Shown: positions 56,296-64,000 of the stretch, piece after piece
Layout: each line of letters starts with the position of its first letter
How positions within the stretch are numbered: position 1 is the first letter of the stretch
Source: an uncultured Alphaproteobacteria bacterium
GTDB lineage: Bacteria; Pseudomonadota; Alphaproteobacteria; HIMB59
DNA length: 64,000 bases
Assembly: GCA_902575065.1 (NCBI GenBank)
Contig: CACGPU010000001.1
Location: 184,372 to 248,371, forward strand
Reading direction: 5' to 3'
The notes under the pieces: generated by a model
Databases searched by the model: none
What the model was told of the DNA's origin: nothing
Seen by the model: only the letters and a program-made list of their open reading frames with translations
Position numbers and translations under genes: made by a program

Positions 56296-57630
56296 ATGAC
56301 AAAAGTTGCACTAATTGGTACAGGTCCTTGTGGACTTTCTTTTTTAAGATCTCTGCATCAAGCGCAAAGCAAAGGCGAAAATATTCCTGAGGTTGTTGCC
56401 TTTGAAAAACAAGAAAGTTGGGGTGGTCTTTGGAATTATACTTGGAGAACCGGGTCTGATCAATATGGAGATCCAATTCACAATAGCATGTATAGATACC
56501 TTTGGTCGAATGGGCCAAAAGAGTGCCTTGAATTTGCAGATTATTCTTTTGATGAGCATTTCAAAAAACCAATTCCCTCCTTCCCTCCAAGAGCCGTCCT
56601 TCAAGATTACATTTTAGGTCGTGCAGAAAATTCAGATGTAAAAAAATACGTAAAGTTTAACACCACTGTTACCTCTGTTGCTGATAATGGTAATGGATTT
56701 GATATTACATACCGAAGTAAAAAAGACGATCAAACTAAAACTGAAAGTTTTGATAAATTAGTTGTTGCGACTGGTCACTTCTCTGTTCCCTACATTCCTG
56801 AATATGAGGGAATGAATAGCTTTCCAGGGAGAATAATGCACTCTCATGATTTCAGAGACGCTGAAGAGTTTAGAGATAAAAACGTTGTCGTTCTCGGAAG
56901 TAGTTACTCTGCTGAAGATGTAGCGTTACAGTGCCATAAATATGGAGCTAAAACTGTTACTATTGGTTATAGAAACAATCCAATGGGTTTCAATTGGCCT
57001 GAAGGCATGAAAGAAGTACATTACATGGATAAGATCGATGGAAATAAAGCAGTTTTTAAAGATGGCACAATTCAAGAAATGGATGCCTTAATACTATGTA
57101 CAGGTTACTTGCATCATTTTCCTTTTTTACCAGAAGATCTAAAATTAAAAACTCATAACAGGCTGTATCCTCCAAACTTATACAAAGGAGTAGTATGGCA
57201 AAATAATCAAAATTTGTTTTATCTTGGTATGCAAGATCAGTTTCATACTTTTAACATGTTTGATGCCCAAGCTTGGTATGTTAGAGACATAATAATGAAC
57301 AAAATAACTCTGCCTTCAGCTGATGAGTTAGCAAAGGATATTGATAATTGGGTTAAAAAGGAAGAGGCTCTAGAGGATGCCTATCAAATGATTGATTTTC
57401 AAACAGATTATTGTGTAGATTTATGTTCTGCTGTTGACTACCCAAAAATTGACTTTGAGTTAATTCGCAAACATTTTTATGATTGGGAGCACCATAAGGA
57501 AGAAAATATCCTGACTTATAGAGATAAATCCTTTTCCTCGCCTGTCACTGGCACCACTGGTCCCTCACATCACACTACGTGGTTGGATGCTATGGATGAC
57601 TCTATGGCTACATATTTAGATACAAAATAA
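56296..57630 (+). CDS. tmm: Trimethylamine monooxygenase (flavin-containing monooxygenase)
   Basis: Tmm oxidises trimethylamine to TMAO with FAD, NADPH and oxygen. Visible features are the FAD fold ALIGTGPCGLSFLRSL, the FMO fingerprint FPGRIMHSHDF near residue 175, the NADPH site VVLGSSYSAEDVA and CTGYLHHFPFLPE. The 444 residues match bacterial Tmm in length, and the end SHHTTWLDAMDDSMATYL looks Tmm-like. AATCGGAGGAG gives a strong ribosome site. It is divergent from mgdA and followed 9 bases later by a small membrane ORF. Confidence 0.88.
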   Translation: MTKVALIGTGPCGLSFLRSLHQAQSKGENIPEVVAFEKQESWGGLWNYTWRTGSDQYGDPIHNSMYRYLWSNGPKECLEFADYSFDEHFKKPIPSFPPRAVLQDYILGRAENSDVKKYVKFNTTVTSVADNGNGFDITYRSKKDDQTKTESFDKLVVATGHFSVPYIPEYEGMNSFPGRIMHSHDFRDAEEFRDKNVVVLGSSYSAEDVALQCHKYGAKTVTIGYRNNPMGFNWPEGMKEVHYMDKIDGNKAVFKDGTIQEMDALILCTGYLHHFPFLPEDLKLKTHNRLYPPNLYKGVVWQNNQNLFYLGMQDQFHTFNMFDAQAWYVRDIIMNKITLPSADELAKDIDNWVKKEEALEDAYQMIDFQTDYCVDLCSAVDYPKIDFELIRKHFYDWEHHKEENILTYRDKSFSSPVTGTTGPSHHTTWLDAMDDSMATYLDTK

Positions 57631-57639
57631 ATATTATAT

Positions 57640-57813
57640 ATGTCCAATAATACTCTTAATTTTATTGGATGGGTTTTATTTATTATTTCTGCCGTGGGCT
57701 TTATAATATCAAGTATTGGTAGTTTCTGGGCTATGTTTGGAAGTCTTTTTTTCTTTGTAGCTTGTTTTGTTTTTCTAATACCATTCTTTAGAAAAGAAAA
57801 AAATAAAGATTAA
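57640..57813 (+). CDS. Small 57-residue membrane protein downstream of tmm
   Basis: The frame is too short for the ORF track. It encodes MSNNTLNFIG, then two closely spaced hydrophobic helices (WVLFIISAVGFIISSIG and FWAMFGSLFFFVACFVFLIPFF) and a charged tail RKEKNKD. It starts 9 bases after the tmm stop, and its stop overlaps that of the convergent GcvT-like gene by 4 bases. No ribosome site is obvious. No family recognised. Confidence 0.6.
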   Translation: MSNNTLNFIGWVLFIISAVGFIISSIGSFWAMFGSLFFFVACFVFLIPFFRKEKNKD

Positions 57814-58979
57814 GGAATATTTTTGTCAATCCCTTTTGGGATAAGTTTATCTTTATCGTAAAATGGTAAATCAATTATTTTGCAGTCAGCTAAATTATCA
57901 TTAACAGACTCAACTTTAATTTGAAATTCTTTCCACTCACCAGGGTAGTCAAAACGTACATAACCTACATACTTTTCTAAAGTAGGAGACCAAGTTGATG
58001 CTGAAAGATATCCAATTTTTTGTTTATTTGATGATAAATAAACTTTTGCTCTTGGAATAATTTCTTTATCGGTAGTTATACCAAATAATCTCTTTCCAAA
58101 TTTTGTTGATAAAAATTCTAAAGCTTTTTTTCCAATAAAATTTTCTTTTTCTAAATCAACTAGAGAGCCTAATCCAATTTCATAAGGATTCATTGAAGAG
58201 TCAAAATCTGTGTTGTTATCTAGGATGCCTGCTTCAATTCTTCTTATATCCATTGATTCTAGACCATCAAATGTCATACCCATCGGATATCCGATTTCAC
58301 AAATAGTATCCCAAATTTTTTTATAATTAGTCTTATTTCCTAGAGTATAAATTTCGAAGCCTAATTCAGAAGTCCATCCTGTTCTAGAGACATATACATT
58401 TTGATCAGCTATTTTTGAATAGGCTGAATGATAGTATTTAAAATCATCGTTAATTTCTCCATTCGTTAGCTTTGAAATTATATCTTTAGAAATTGGACCT
58501 TGAATTTGTATCACTCGAGAATTAGGGTCAGTTATAGTAACTTCATAGTTTTTTTGATGAGCTTTTAACCAAGTTTCAAGGGGTCCATCTGGTTGGACAT
58601 ACCAAAATTTATTTTGCTCTAATCTAAAAAGTACACCATCTATAAATATTCCGCCATTTTCATAACAGGCAATTGCATATTTACCCCTTCCTACTTTCAT
58701 ATCTTTAATTTTTCGACAAAATATTTTATCAAGAAATTCCTCTGACTGTGGTCCCTCTATTTGAATAGGTTTTTCAGGTACGTCATACATGACTGCTTTT
58801 CTTCTCAAATTCCAATAACTATCTTTGATTTTATTTCCAACAGATATTGGAAAATAGCGATCAGCGTATACACCATAAGAATTATCTTCTTTATGATAAA
58901 ATTCAAAAAAAGGTCCTTTATCAAACCTGTTATCACTAATTGGTAAAGTTGATGATTTATCTAAAAAAATTGAACTCAT
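57810..58979 (-). CDS. Stand-alone GcvT-family folate-dependent demethylase-like protein
   Basis: The 389-residue GcvT/DmdA-superfamily protein contains RKAVMYDVPEKPIQIEGPQSEEFL, KYAIACYENGGIFIDGVLF, VSRTGWTSELGFEIY, LESMDIRRIEAGILDNN and MNPYEIGLGSLVDLEKENFIGKKAL. Its end (DLPFYDKDKLIPKG) resembles that of the Tdm folate domain encoded just upstream, so it is probably a Tdm-C paralogue that moves a one-carbon unit to tetrahydrofolate. DmdA (DMSP demethylase) is a relative but not clearly the right name. It lies 16 bases after tdm in the same operon. Confidence 0.75.
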   Translation of the reverse strand: MSSIFLDKSSTLPISDNRFDKGPFFEFYHKEDNSYGVYADRYFPISVGNKIKDSYWNLRRKAVMYDVPEKPIQIEGPQSEEFLDKIFCRKIKDMKVGRGKYAIACYENGGIFIDGVLFRLEQNKFWYVQPDGPLETWLKAHQKNYEVTITDPNSRVIQIQGPISKDIISKLTNGEINDDFKYYHSAYSKIADQNVYVSRTGWTSELGFEIYTLGNKTNYKKIWDTICEIGYPMGMTFDGLESMDIRRIEAGILDNNTDFDSSMNPYEIGLGSLVDLEKENFIGKKALEFLSTKFGKRLFGITTDKEIIPRAKVYLSSNKQKIGYLSASTWSPTLEKYVGYVRFDYPGEWKEFQIKVESVNDNLADCKIIDLPFYDKDKLIPKGIDKNIP

Positions 58980-58995
58980 TTAAAAGATAAAAAAA

Positions 58996-61347
58996 TTAGG
59001 ATTTAACTCTTGATTTAGTTGGATCATAAAATGGGAAAGGAACAACCTTAGCCTTTATTCTTTTTTGTTGACCATCTAACTTACCTATTTCAACTTCAGT
59101 ATTAAGCTCACTGTATTTGACATTGATTTTGCAAAGAGCAATATTTTTATTTAGAACAGGGGATTTCATACCACTTGTTATAATGCCAACTTGTTCCCTT
59201 CCATTATTTGAAGGATGAACACAGTCTCCATGCCCGGTAGTTTCATTTCCCTCAATCTCAAGTCCAACTAGTTTTCTTTGAGGGTTTGCCTTTCTTTCAA
59301 GTAAAGCTTCTTTACCAATAAAGTTATCCTCTTTTGATTTAAGAGGAACTGTAAAACCAATTCCCGCCTCAAACGGATCAGTTTGATCATCGAATTCATA
59401 ATTTGCGAAAACTAAACCAGCTTCAATTCTAACTAAATCCAAAGCGTCTAATCCCATAGGCACAATTCCAAACTCCTCTCCGGCTTTCATTACAGCATCC
59501 CAAACTTCAGCAGCTTTACTCGGATGACAGAATATTTCATAACCTAGTTCACCTGTATATCCAGTTCTAGAAACCATTAAAGGAATTCCATCTAAAGTAT
59601 TTAACCTAGCTATAGAAAACCTAAACCACTCTAAATCAGTCAATGATGTTTGATGAGGAGGGGTCCAGATTATCTTTTTTAATATTTCTCTACTCTTTGG
59701 CCCTTGGACGGAAACATTATGTAAATTATCAGTAGAAGATTTAATCCATACCTTTAAGTTATGTTCCTTTGCTTTTTCTCTTAACCATTCACCGCAATAC
59801 TCATCTCCACAAATCCACCTAAAATTATCATCCGTCATTTTGAATACTGTACCGTCATCAAGCATACCTCCATGCTCGTAGCACATCGCAGTGTAAACAA
59901 CTTGGCCAACAGATAGTTTTCTGATGTTTCTGGTGCAAGTCATTTGTAAAAGTTCTTCAGCGTCTGGGCCTCGTACTTCAAACTTTCTTAGTGCTGATAG
60001 ATCCATAATGATAGCCCGCTCTCTGCAAGCTTCATATTCTTGGTGCGCCCCGTGATTATTATAATTAGAAGCTAACCAGAAGCCTTTGTACTCAACAATA
60101 TTTTCAGTAAGTTTTGATACTCTTGGGTGAAAACCAGTTTCTTTAGTTAATTTGGGATCAGAGTCTGCTTTCATTCTAAATGCCATTCCTTTACTAAAAG
60201 GTCTATTCGGTCTATAGACTCTAACAAAAATGTCAGTAGGATTCCATCCATTAGCTGCATCTACATCGTCTGGACAGGCAGAGGAGACACAAACTAAATT
60301 TTTCAGGGCTTTAAACATCACATAGTCTCCTGGTCTAGACCATGGTTCATCAAAAATTAAAGCATTATTTGCATCAATGGCTGTGTTGTAAAATAAATTT
60401 ATAGCATTCCAACCTAGTCTTTTTCTCACAGTAAACTTATCTAATACATAATTGAAATTATCTGAGCAATTTGGATGACCAAAATAGCCAATATCATCAT
60501 AAAATTTTGAAGTACATGCAGTACCGAACGTATCATGTCTTCCGACAGTGTCTCTGTAGACTTCAACCATGGGCATTTGATTTTCATCGTAATATTTAGA
60601 ATGTAGACCTGGCATTGGAAAAGCACTACCCATTAAATATCTACTATTAGTTGTATCTATTGAGAGCTCTTGGCCTTTTTGAAGGCTCTCTGAGTCGAAT
60701 GCCATAAAGTCAGAACATTGTCTTCCATAAACATCAATTATCTGAATAAAATCTCCTTCTTTGACCTCATAGGCCATTGCGGTATATCTTTTAACAAAAA
60801 TTTCTTCAACAGGATCCATTAAAGGGTCTGGTAATAAAAATTCCCCCTCTTCACGTTTTTTATTTCTTTGAACAATTACTCGTAGTTCGGATGCAGGAAT
60901 ATTTTCATGTGTAATTTCACTTTCGCCTGGTGCAGAAATTATACAAACAATGGAGTCGTTTGTTTTAAACTCCTCAATTGAACCTGAAAGTGAATTTTGA
61001 GAAAATACTAAAATCGATTGATTAATAGACTCTACCTCATATCCAAGTTTTTTTAATTTAGTACGTGCTATTTGAGCTGACTCCTCCTCGCTCGAAAGGA
61101 TTTTTTTTGTTAATTGACCGTTGTGCTCGTTATTAAGGCCTAATGCTGATAGATTACACTCTCGCTTTGAATTAAAGCATACAATCTCGGCCAGTTGATG
61201 GCCTTCTAAATTAATTATTTTAAATTTGTCATCTGGTTCTAATTTTAATGTGAGAGAACCTCCACCAATTACCAAATAATTTTCTAAGTCGTCACCAAGA
61301 GCTGGTAATCCAGGTTCATAAGGTTGAGTAACTCTTGGGATGATCAT
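58996..61347 (-). CDS. tdm: Trimethylamine N-oxide demethylase (DUF1989 + GcvT domains)
   Basis: Tdm splits TMAO into dimethylamine and formaldehyde; its C-terminal domain can bind the formaldehyde to tetrahydrofolate. The 783-residue protein has an N-terminal DUF1989-type half with RQCSDFMAFDSES, TFGTACTSKFYDD, RPGDYVMFKALKNLVCVSSA and CPDDVDAANGWNPTDI, whose cysteines are candidates for the zinc site. From about residue 410 a GcvT domain follows (LSALRKFEVRGPDAEELLQ, SRTGYTGELGYEIFCHP, DPFEAGIGFTVPLKSKE). Length and domain order match known Tdm. It starts 3 bases after the permease stop. Confidence 0.88.
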   Translation of the reverse strand: MIIPRVTQPYEPGLPALGDDLENYLVIGGGSLTLKLEPDDKFKIINLEGHQLAEIVCFNSKRECNLSALGLNNEHNGQLTKKILSSEEESAQIARTKLKKLGYEVESINQSILVFSQNSLSGSIEEFKTNDSIVCIISAPGESEITHENIPASELRVIVQRNKKREEGEFLLPDPLMDPVEEIFVKRYTAMAYEVKEGDFIQIIDVYGRQCSDFMAFDSESLQKGQELSIDTTNSRYLMGSAFPMPGLHSKYYDENQMPMVEVYRDTVGRHDTFGTACTSKFYDDIGYFGHPNCSDNFNYVLDKFTVRKRLGWNAINLFYNTAIDANNALIFDEPWSRPGDYVMFKALKNLVCVSSACPDDVDAANGWNPTDIFVRVYRPNRPFSKGMAFRMKADSDPKLTKETGFHPRVSKLTENIVEYKGFWLASNYNNHGAHQEYEACRERAIIMDLSALRKFEVRGPDAEELLQMTCTRNIRKLSVGQVVYTAMCYEHGGMLDDGTVFKMTDDNFRWICGDEYCGEWLREKAKEHNLKVWIKSSTDNLHNVSVQGPKSREILKKIIWTPPHQTSLTDLEWFRFSIARLNTLDGIPLMVSRTGYTGELGYEIFCHPSKAAEVWDAVMKAGEEFGIVPMGLDALDLVRIEAGLVFANYEFDDQTDPFEAGIGFTVPLKSKEDNFIGKEALLERKANPQRKLVGLEIEGNETTGHGDCVHPSNNGREQVGIITSGMKSPVLNKNIALCKINVKYSELNTEVEIGKLDGQQKRIKAKVVPFPFYDPTKSRVKS

Positions 61348-61350
61348 TCT

Positions 61351-63423
61351 CTATGCTAATCCAAGAGCTTTTTTTCTTTCCTCGGCCCATTTTCTCACAA
61401 TTACATCTACTGAAATAGCCATTAAAGAAACGAATAAACCTAGTGTTATAGCAACACCAGGACCGTCTTGAGCTCTTGATAATGCTCCAAAAATAAGTTG
61501 GCCTAAATCTTCAGTTCCAATTAATGCTCCTAAAATTACCATTTGAAGAGTGAAAACAACTGTTTGATTAACGCCAAGCATAATTGTCGGGAAAGCTAAG
61601 GGAATTTCAATATTTGTCCATCTTTGTATTCTTGAGACACCGGACATGGTGCCTGCTTCATGTAAGGAGAGTGGGACACTATTTAGACCCCAGACAGTAT
61701 ATCGAGTAGCAGGAACAGTAGCATAAACAATTGCAGCTATTAACACTGAGGTATCAGTAATATTGAACAAGAAGATAACAGGTATTAAATAAACAAAGGA
61801 TGGAAATGTTTCAAAAAAATCACACACGGAGAGAATAATTTTTGACCCCCTCTCAGTCTGTGCAAATATTGATCCAACTATTATTCCATTGAGAGATGCC
61901 ATAATTACAGCAAATGTTGCCATGTACATTGTAATTAAAGCTCTGTCCCAATATTTTGACATAGCAATAAATAACATCATGCCCCCAACTAATAAGCTTG
62001 TTCTAATTCCACCAATGATATAAGCGACACCCATAGTAAGAGTCAACGTGGCAACTACTGGCATACCTAGATAAGCTTTTTTCATAGGACCTAGAACTTC
62101 AGTTAGAAGAAACTTATTGAAAGAATTGAGAGAATAGAAAAAAGTTTCCCAAACCCAATCAACAGCAGCATCAATATAGTGAGCAAAAGTAAAACCTTTT
62201 TCAATAGGTATGACATATAAGTAATTAATTTTATCGAAGTAACCATTTGCCATAAAAGCAATGATTGAAAAAATTAAAATTGAGGTTCCAAAGATGATTA
62301 AGAGTTTATATCTTTGAAAAAAAGTTAAATTTTCAAAATAATCAACTTGTTTATTCGCCCATGCTTTTGTAAATCGATCAAGGATAACAGCAATTAAGAC
62401 GATACAAAAACCTGCTTCAGCAGCTTTGCCAATTTTTAAACTATTTAAGGCAATTTTTAAATTTAGACCAAGTCCTTTTGCACCAACGAAAGACGCAATT
62501 ACAACCATTGCTAGGCATTGCATAATAACTGTATTGACACCGTTTAAAATATCTCGTCTAGCTGTTGGTATTAATACTTTAAATAAAAGCTGAGTTTTTG
62601 TACAGCCGCTCATAAGTCCCGCTTCTACTACCTCAGGTGAAATTCGTTTTAATCCTAAAATGGTATTTCTTATCATTGGTGGGGTAGCAATTACTATAGT
62701 AGCTATCGAACCTGCATGATCGCCTAAACCAAATAAAGCAATAATAGGGACTAGATATGCAAATTGAGGCATAGTTTGCATTACATTTAGTACTGGTTGC
62801 AAAGCTGTCTCAACTTTTCTATCTAGGTATCCCCATATTCCAAAGGATAGACCTAGTACAAAACAAATTGGTGTTGTAATTAGAACAAAAGAGAGTGTTT
62901 GTATAGATGGTACCCAATTTCCAAAGATTGATACATATAAAGATCCTATCCCTCCAAGTAAAGCCAATCTGATACCGCCAAGTTGGAACCCAAGCAAAAA
63001 AGCACCGACTGTAGCTGCTGTCCATGGAAGTGCTGGCCATGTCATCCAATCATTATCTTTCAGCCAAGCATCACTAACAAAAACATCAATTATTTTGTCA
63101 CCACCCAATAAAAGTTCTCTTACAAAAGTAATTAAAAATAATAAACCTTTAGATATAGATTTTGTGAATTCACGAAATGCTGCTTTTTCTTCATACATTT
63201 CAAATATGGGGTCCCATACTTTGAGAGGAAACCATTCATATAAAGCTGCATATATAATCTCATTTAACTTAATTGGTATGAAAGCTAATAAAGAGGGAAG
63301 TCTCCAAAAATAGTTACCCTCATTATGTGGAACTAAATTGTATAAAAGCAAAAATACAATTAATAAAATACCAAATTGAGCTGGTTTTGAAGATCTAATG
63401 ATATTTAAATAATTTTTATCCAC
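61351..63423 (-). CDS. tmoW: ABC transporter permease, fused double domain (TMAO/betaine type, TmoW-like)
   Basis: The 690-residue membrane protein has two binding-protein-dependent permease domains in one chain, each with an EAA loop: EAGLMSGCTKTQLLFKVLIP near residue 266 and EAGTMSGVSRIQRWTNIEIP near residue 590. The sequence resembles ProW/OpuAB permeases for betaine-like compounds; linkage to tdm suggests TMAO as substrate. A long N-terminal periplasmic/cytoplasmic stretch precedes the first domain. It overlaps the ATPase gene by 8 bases. Glycine betaine or choline remain possible substrates. Confidence 0.8.
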   Translation of the reverse strand: MDKNYLNIIRSSKPAQFGILLIVFLLLYNLVPHNEGNYFWRLPSLLAFIPIKLNEIIYAALYEWFPLKVWDPIFEMYEEKAAFREFTKSISKGLLFLITFVRELLLGGDKIIDVFVSDAWLKDNDWMTWPALPWTAATVGAFLLGFQLGGIRLALLGGIGSLYVSIFGNWVPSIQTLSFVLITTPICFVLGLSFGIWGYLDRKVETALQPVLNVMQTMPQFAYLVPIIALFGLGDHAGSIATIVIATPPMIRNTILGLKRISPEVVEAGLMSGCTKTQLLFKVLIPTARRDILNGVNTVIMQCLAMVVIASFVGAKGLGLNLKIALNSLKIGKAAEAGFCIVLIAVILDRFTKAWANKQVDYFENLTFFQRYKLLIIFGTSILIFSIIAFMANGYFDKINYLYVIPIEKGFTFAHYIDAAVDWVWETFFYSLNSFNKFLLTEVLGPMKKAYLGMPVVATLTLTMGVAYIIGGIRTSLLVGGMMLFIAMSKYWDRALITMYMATFAVIMASLNGIIVGSIFAQTERGSKIILSVCDFFETFPSFVYLIPVIFLFNITDTSVLIAAIVYATVPATRYTVWGLNSVPLSLHEAGTMSGVSRIQRWTNIEIPLAFPTIMLGVNQTVVFTLQMVILGALIGTEDLGQLIFGALSRAQDGPGVAITLGLFVSLMAISVDVIVRKWAEERKKALGLA

Positions 63424-64000
63424 CGAATAAAACTTTTATAACTTTAGAAGGGTTTATAGAGCCAACTACTGAATTTTTATCATCAACAACTTTAATAATT
63501 TCTTTACTATTTAAAATTTTTTCTGCTACGGTTTCTATAATATCATCTTTTTTAACAGCTATTTCTCCGGAGGCATGTGGATCAGAGGCATCCATGATTG
63601 ACTCTATCTTCAATACTTTTTCACGAGGGACATCCTCAGTAAATTTCCTAACATAGTCAGTAGCAGGATTTAAAACTATATTATCTGGTTTATCTAATTG
63701 TTCTATTATTCCATCTTTCATAATAGCTATTCTGTCAGCAAGCCTCAATGCTTCGTCAAAGTCATGAGTGACAAACATAATTGTTTTATTCAAAACAGAC
63801 TGGAGTCTCAAAAACTCGTCTTGCATTTCTTTTCTAATTAGAGGATCAAGCGCGGAGAAAGGCTCATCTAAAAACCAAATATCAGGTTCAACTGCTAATG
63901 ACCGAGCAATTCCAACTCTTTGTTGCTGTCCACCAGAGAGTTCTCTTGGAAAGTAATTTTCTCTACCCTTTAGGCCTACAAGCTCAACCATTTCAAGTGC
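63416..64000 (-). CDS. tmoV: ABC transporter ATP-binding subunit, C-terminal part (TmoV/ProV-like)
   Basis: The gene runs off the right edge, so the N-terminus with Walker A is missing; the ORF-track ATG at 63991 is internal. Visible are the signature LSGGQQQRVGIARSLAV, Walker B IWFLDEPFSALD and the H-loop FVTHDFDEALRLAD. A C-terminal regulatory segment (VAEKILNSKEIIKVVDDKNSVVGSI) resembles the CBS region of ProV/OpuAA. It would energise the adjacent fused permease. The substrate-binding protein gene is not in the window. Confidence 0.85.
   Translation of the reverse strand, partial: ALEMVELVGLKGRENYFPRELSGGQQQRVGIARSLAVEPDIWFLDEPFSALDPLIRKEMQDEFLRLQSVLNKTIMFVTHDFDEALRLADRIAIMKDGIIEQLDKPDNIVLNPATDYVRKFTEDVPREKVLKIESIMDASDPHASGEIAVKKDDIIETVAEKILNSKEIIKVVDDKNSVVGSINPSKVIKVLFGG

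Noticed and set aside
57810-58979. DMSP demethylase DmdA
   Set aside because: It is a superfamily relative only. The C-terminus and location point to a Tdm-C-like protein, and DmdA-specific identity could not be shown.

Overview
The window is a compact, visibly AT-rich stretch of a marine-type alphaproteobacterial chromosome. Many neighbouring genes overlap by 1-14 bases. The order nuoABCDEFGHI / tRNA-Asp / tRNA-Val / hup / lon / clpX / clpP / tig is a familiar alphaproteobacterial backbone. Together with low GC, near-absent intergenic DNA and a trimethylamine/TMAO gene set, this points to a streamlined bacterioplankter of the SAR11 (Pelagibacterales) or HIMB59/AEGEAN-169 kind. No rRNA, CRISPR, transposase or prophage gene was seen.

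Layout. 1-7.6 kb: complex I operon (start of nuoI, then nuoH to nuoA, all minus strand). 7.7-8.7 kb: a secreted polysaccharide-lyase-like gene wedged against tRNA-Asp. 8.7-15 kb: tRNA-Asp, tRNA-Val, hup, lon, clpX, clpP, tig, tRNA-Leu, tRNA-His. 15-19 kb: nitrogen control (glnB-glnA, convergent with a short glnE). 19-34.4 kb: housekeeping genes (dus, hisI, thrS, two EamA exporters, sufBCDS-sufT-sufA, mnmA, an alpha/beta hydrolase, anmK, tyrS, a MetX-like hydrolase).

34.4-64 kb is a nitrogen and methylated-amine region. It holds a glutamine synthetase (GS)-like gene, a class-I amidotransferase, amtB with small membrane-protein ORFs, and gmaS with an unknown partner. A six-gene operon follows (FAD oxidoreductase, glnT, glxB, glxC, glxD, unknown basic protein). 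Next come an IclR regulator, an mgdABCD-mgsABC operon for the N-methylglutamate pathway, tmm, a Tdm-like TMAO demethylase with a stand-alone paralogue of its folate domain, and a TMAO/betaine-type ABC transporter that runs off the right edge.

The inferred route is import of TMAO or oxidation of TMA by Tmm, demethylation by Tdm, ligation of methylamine to glutamate by GmaS, rearrangement to N-methylglutamate by MgsABC, and oxidation by MgdABCD with the one-carbon unit passed to folate. A dimethylamine monooxygenase is not visible here. The most interesting element is the DAO-glnT-glxBCD operon. It repeats the ligase / split-glutamate-synthase / flavin-oxidase logic of the N-methylglutamate pathway and probably acts on another, unidentified amine. 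Three near-identical palindromes (consensus TGTTYCATANTRTGAAACA) sit upstream of that operon, upstream of iclR itself and in the mgdA-tmm divergent region, so one IclR protein probably controls both systems.
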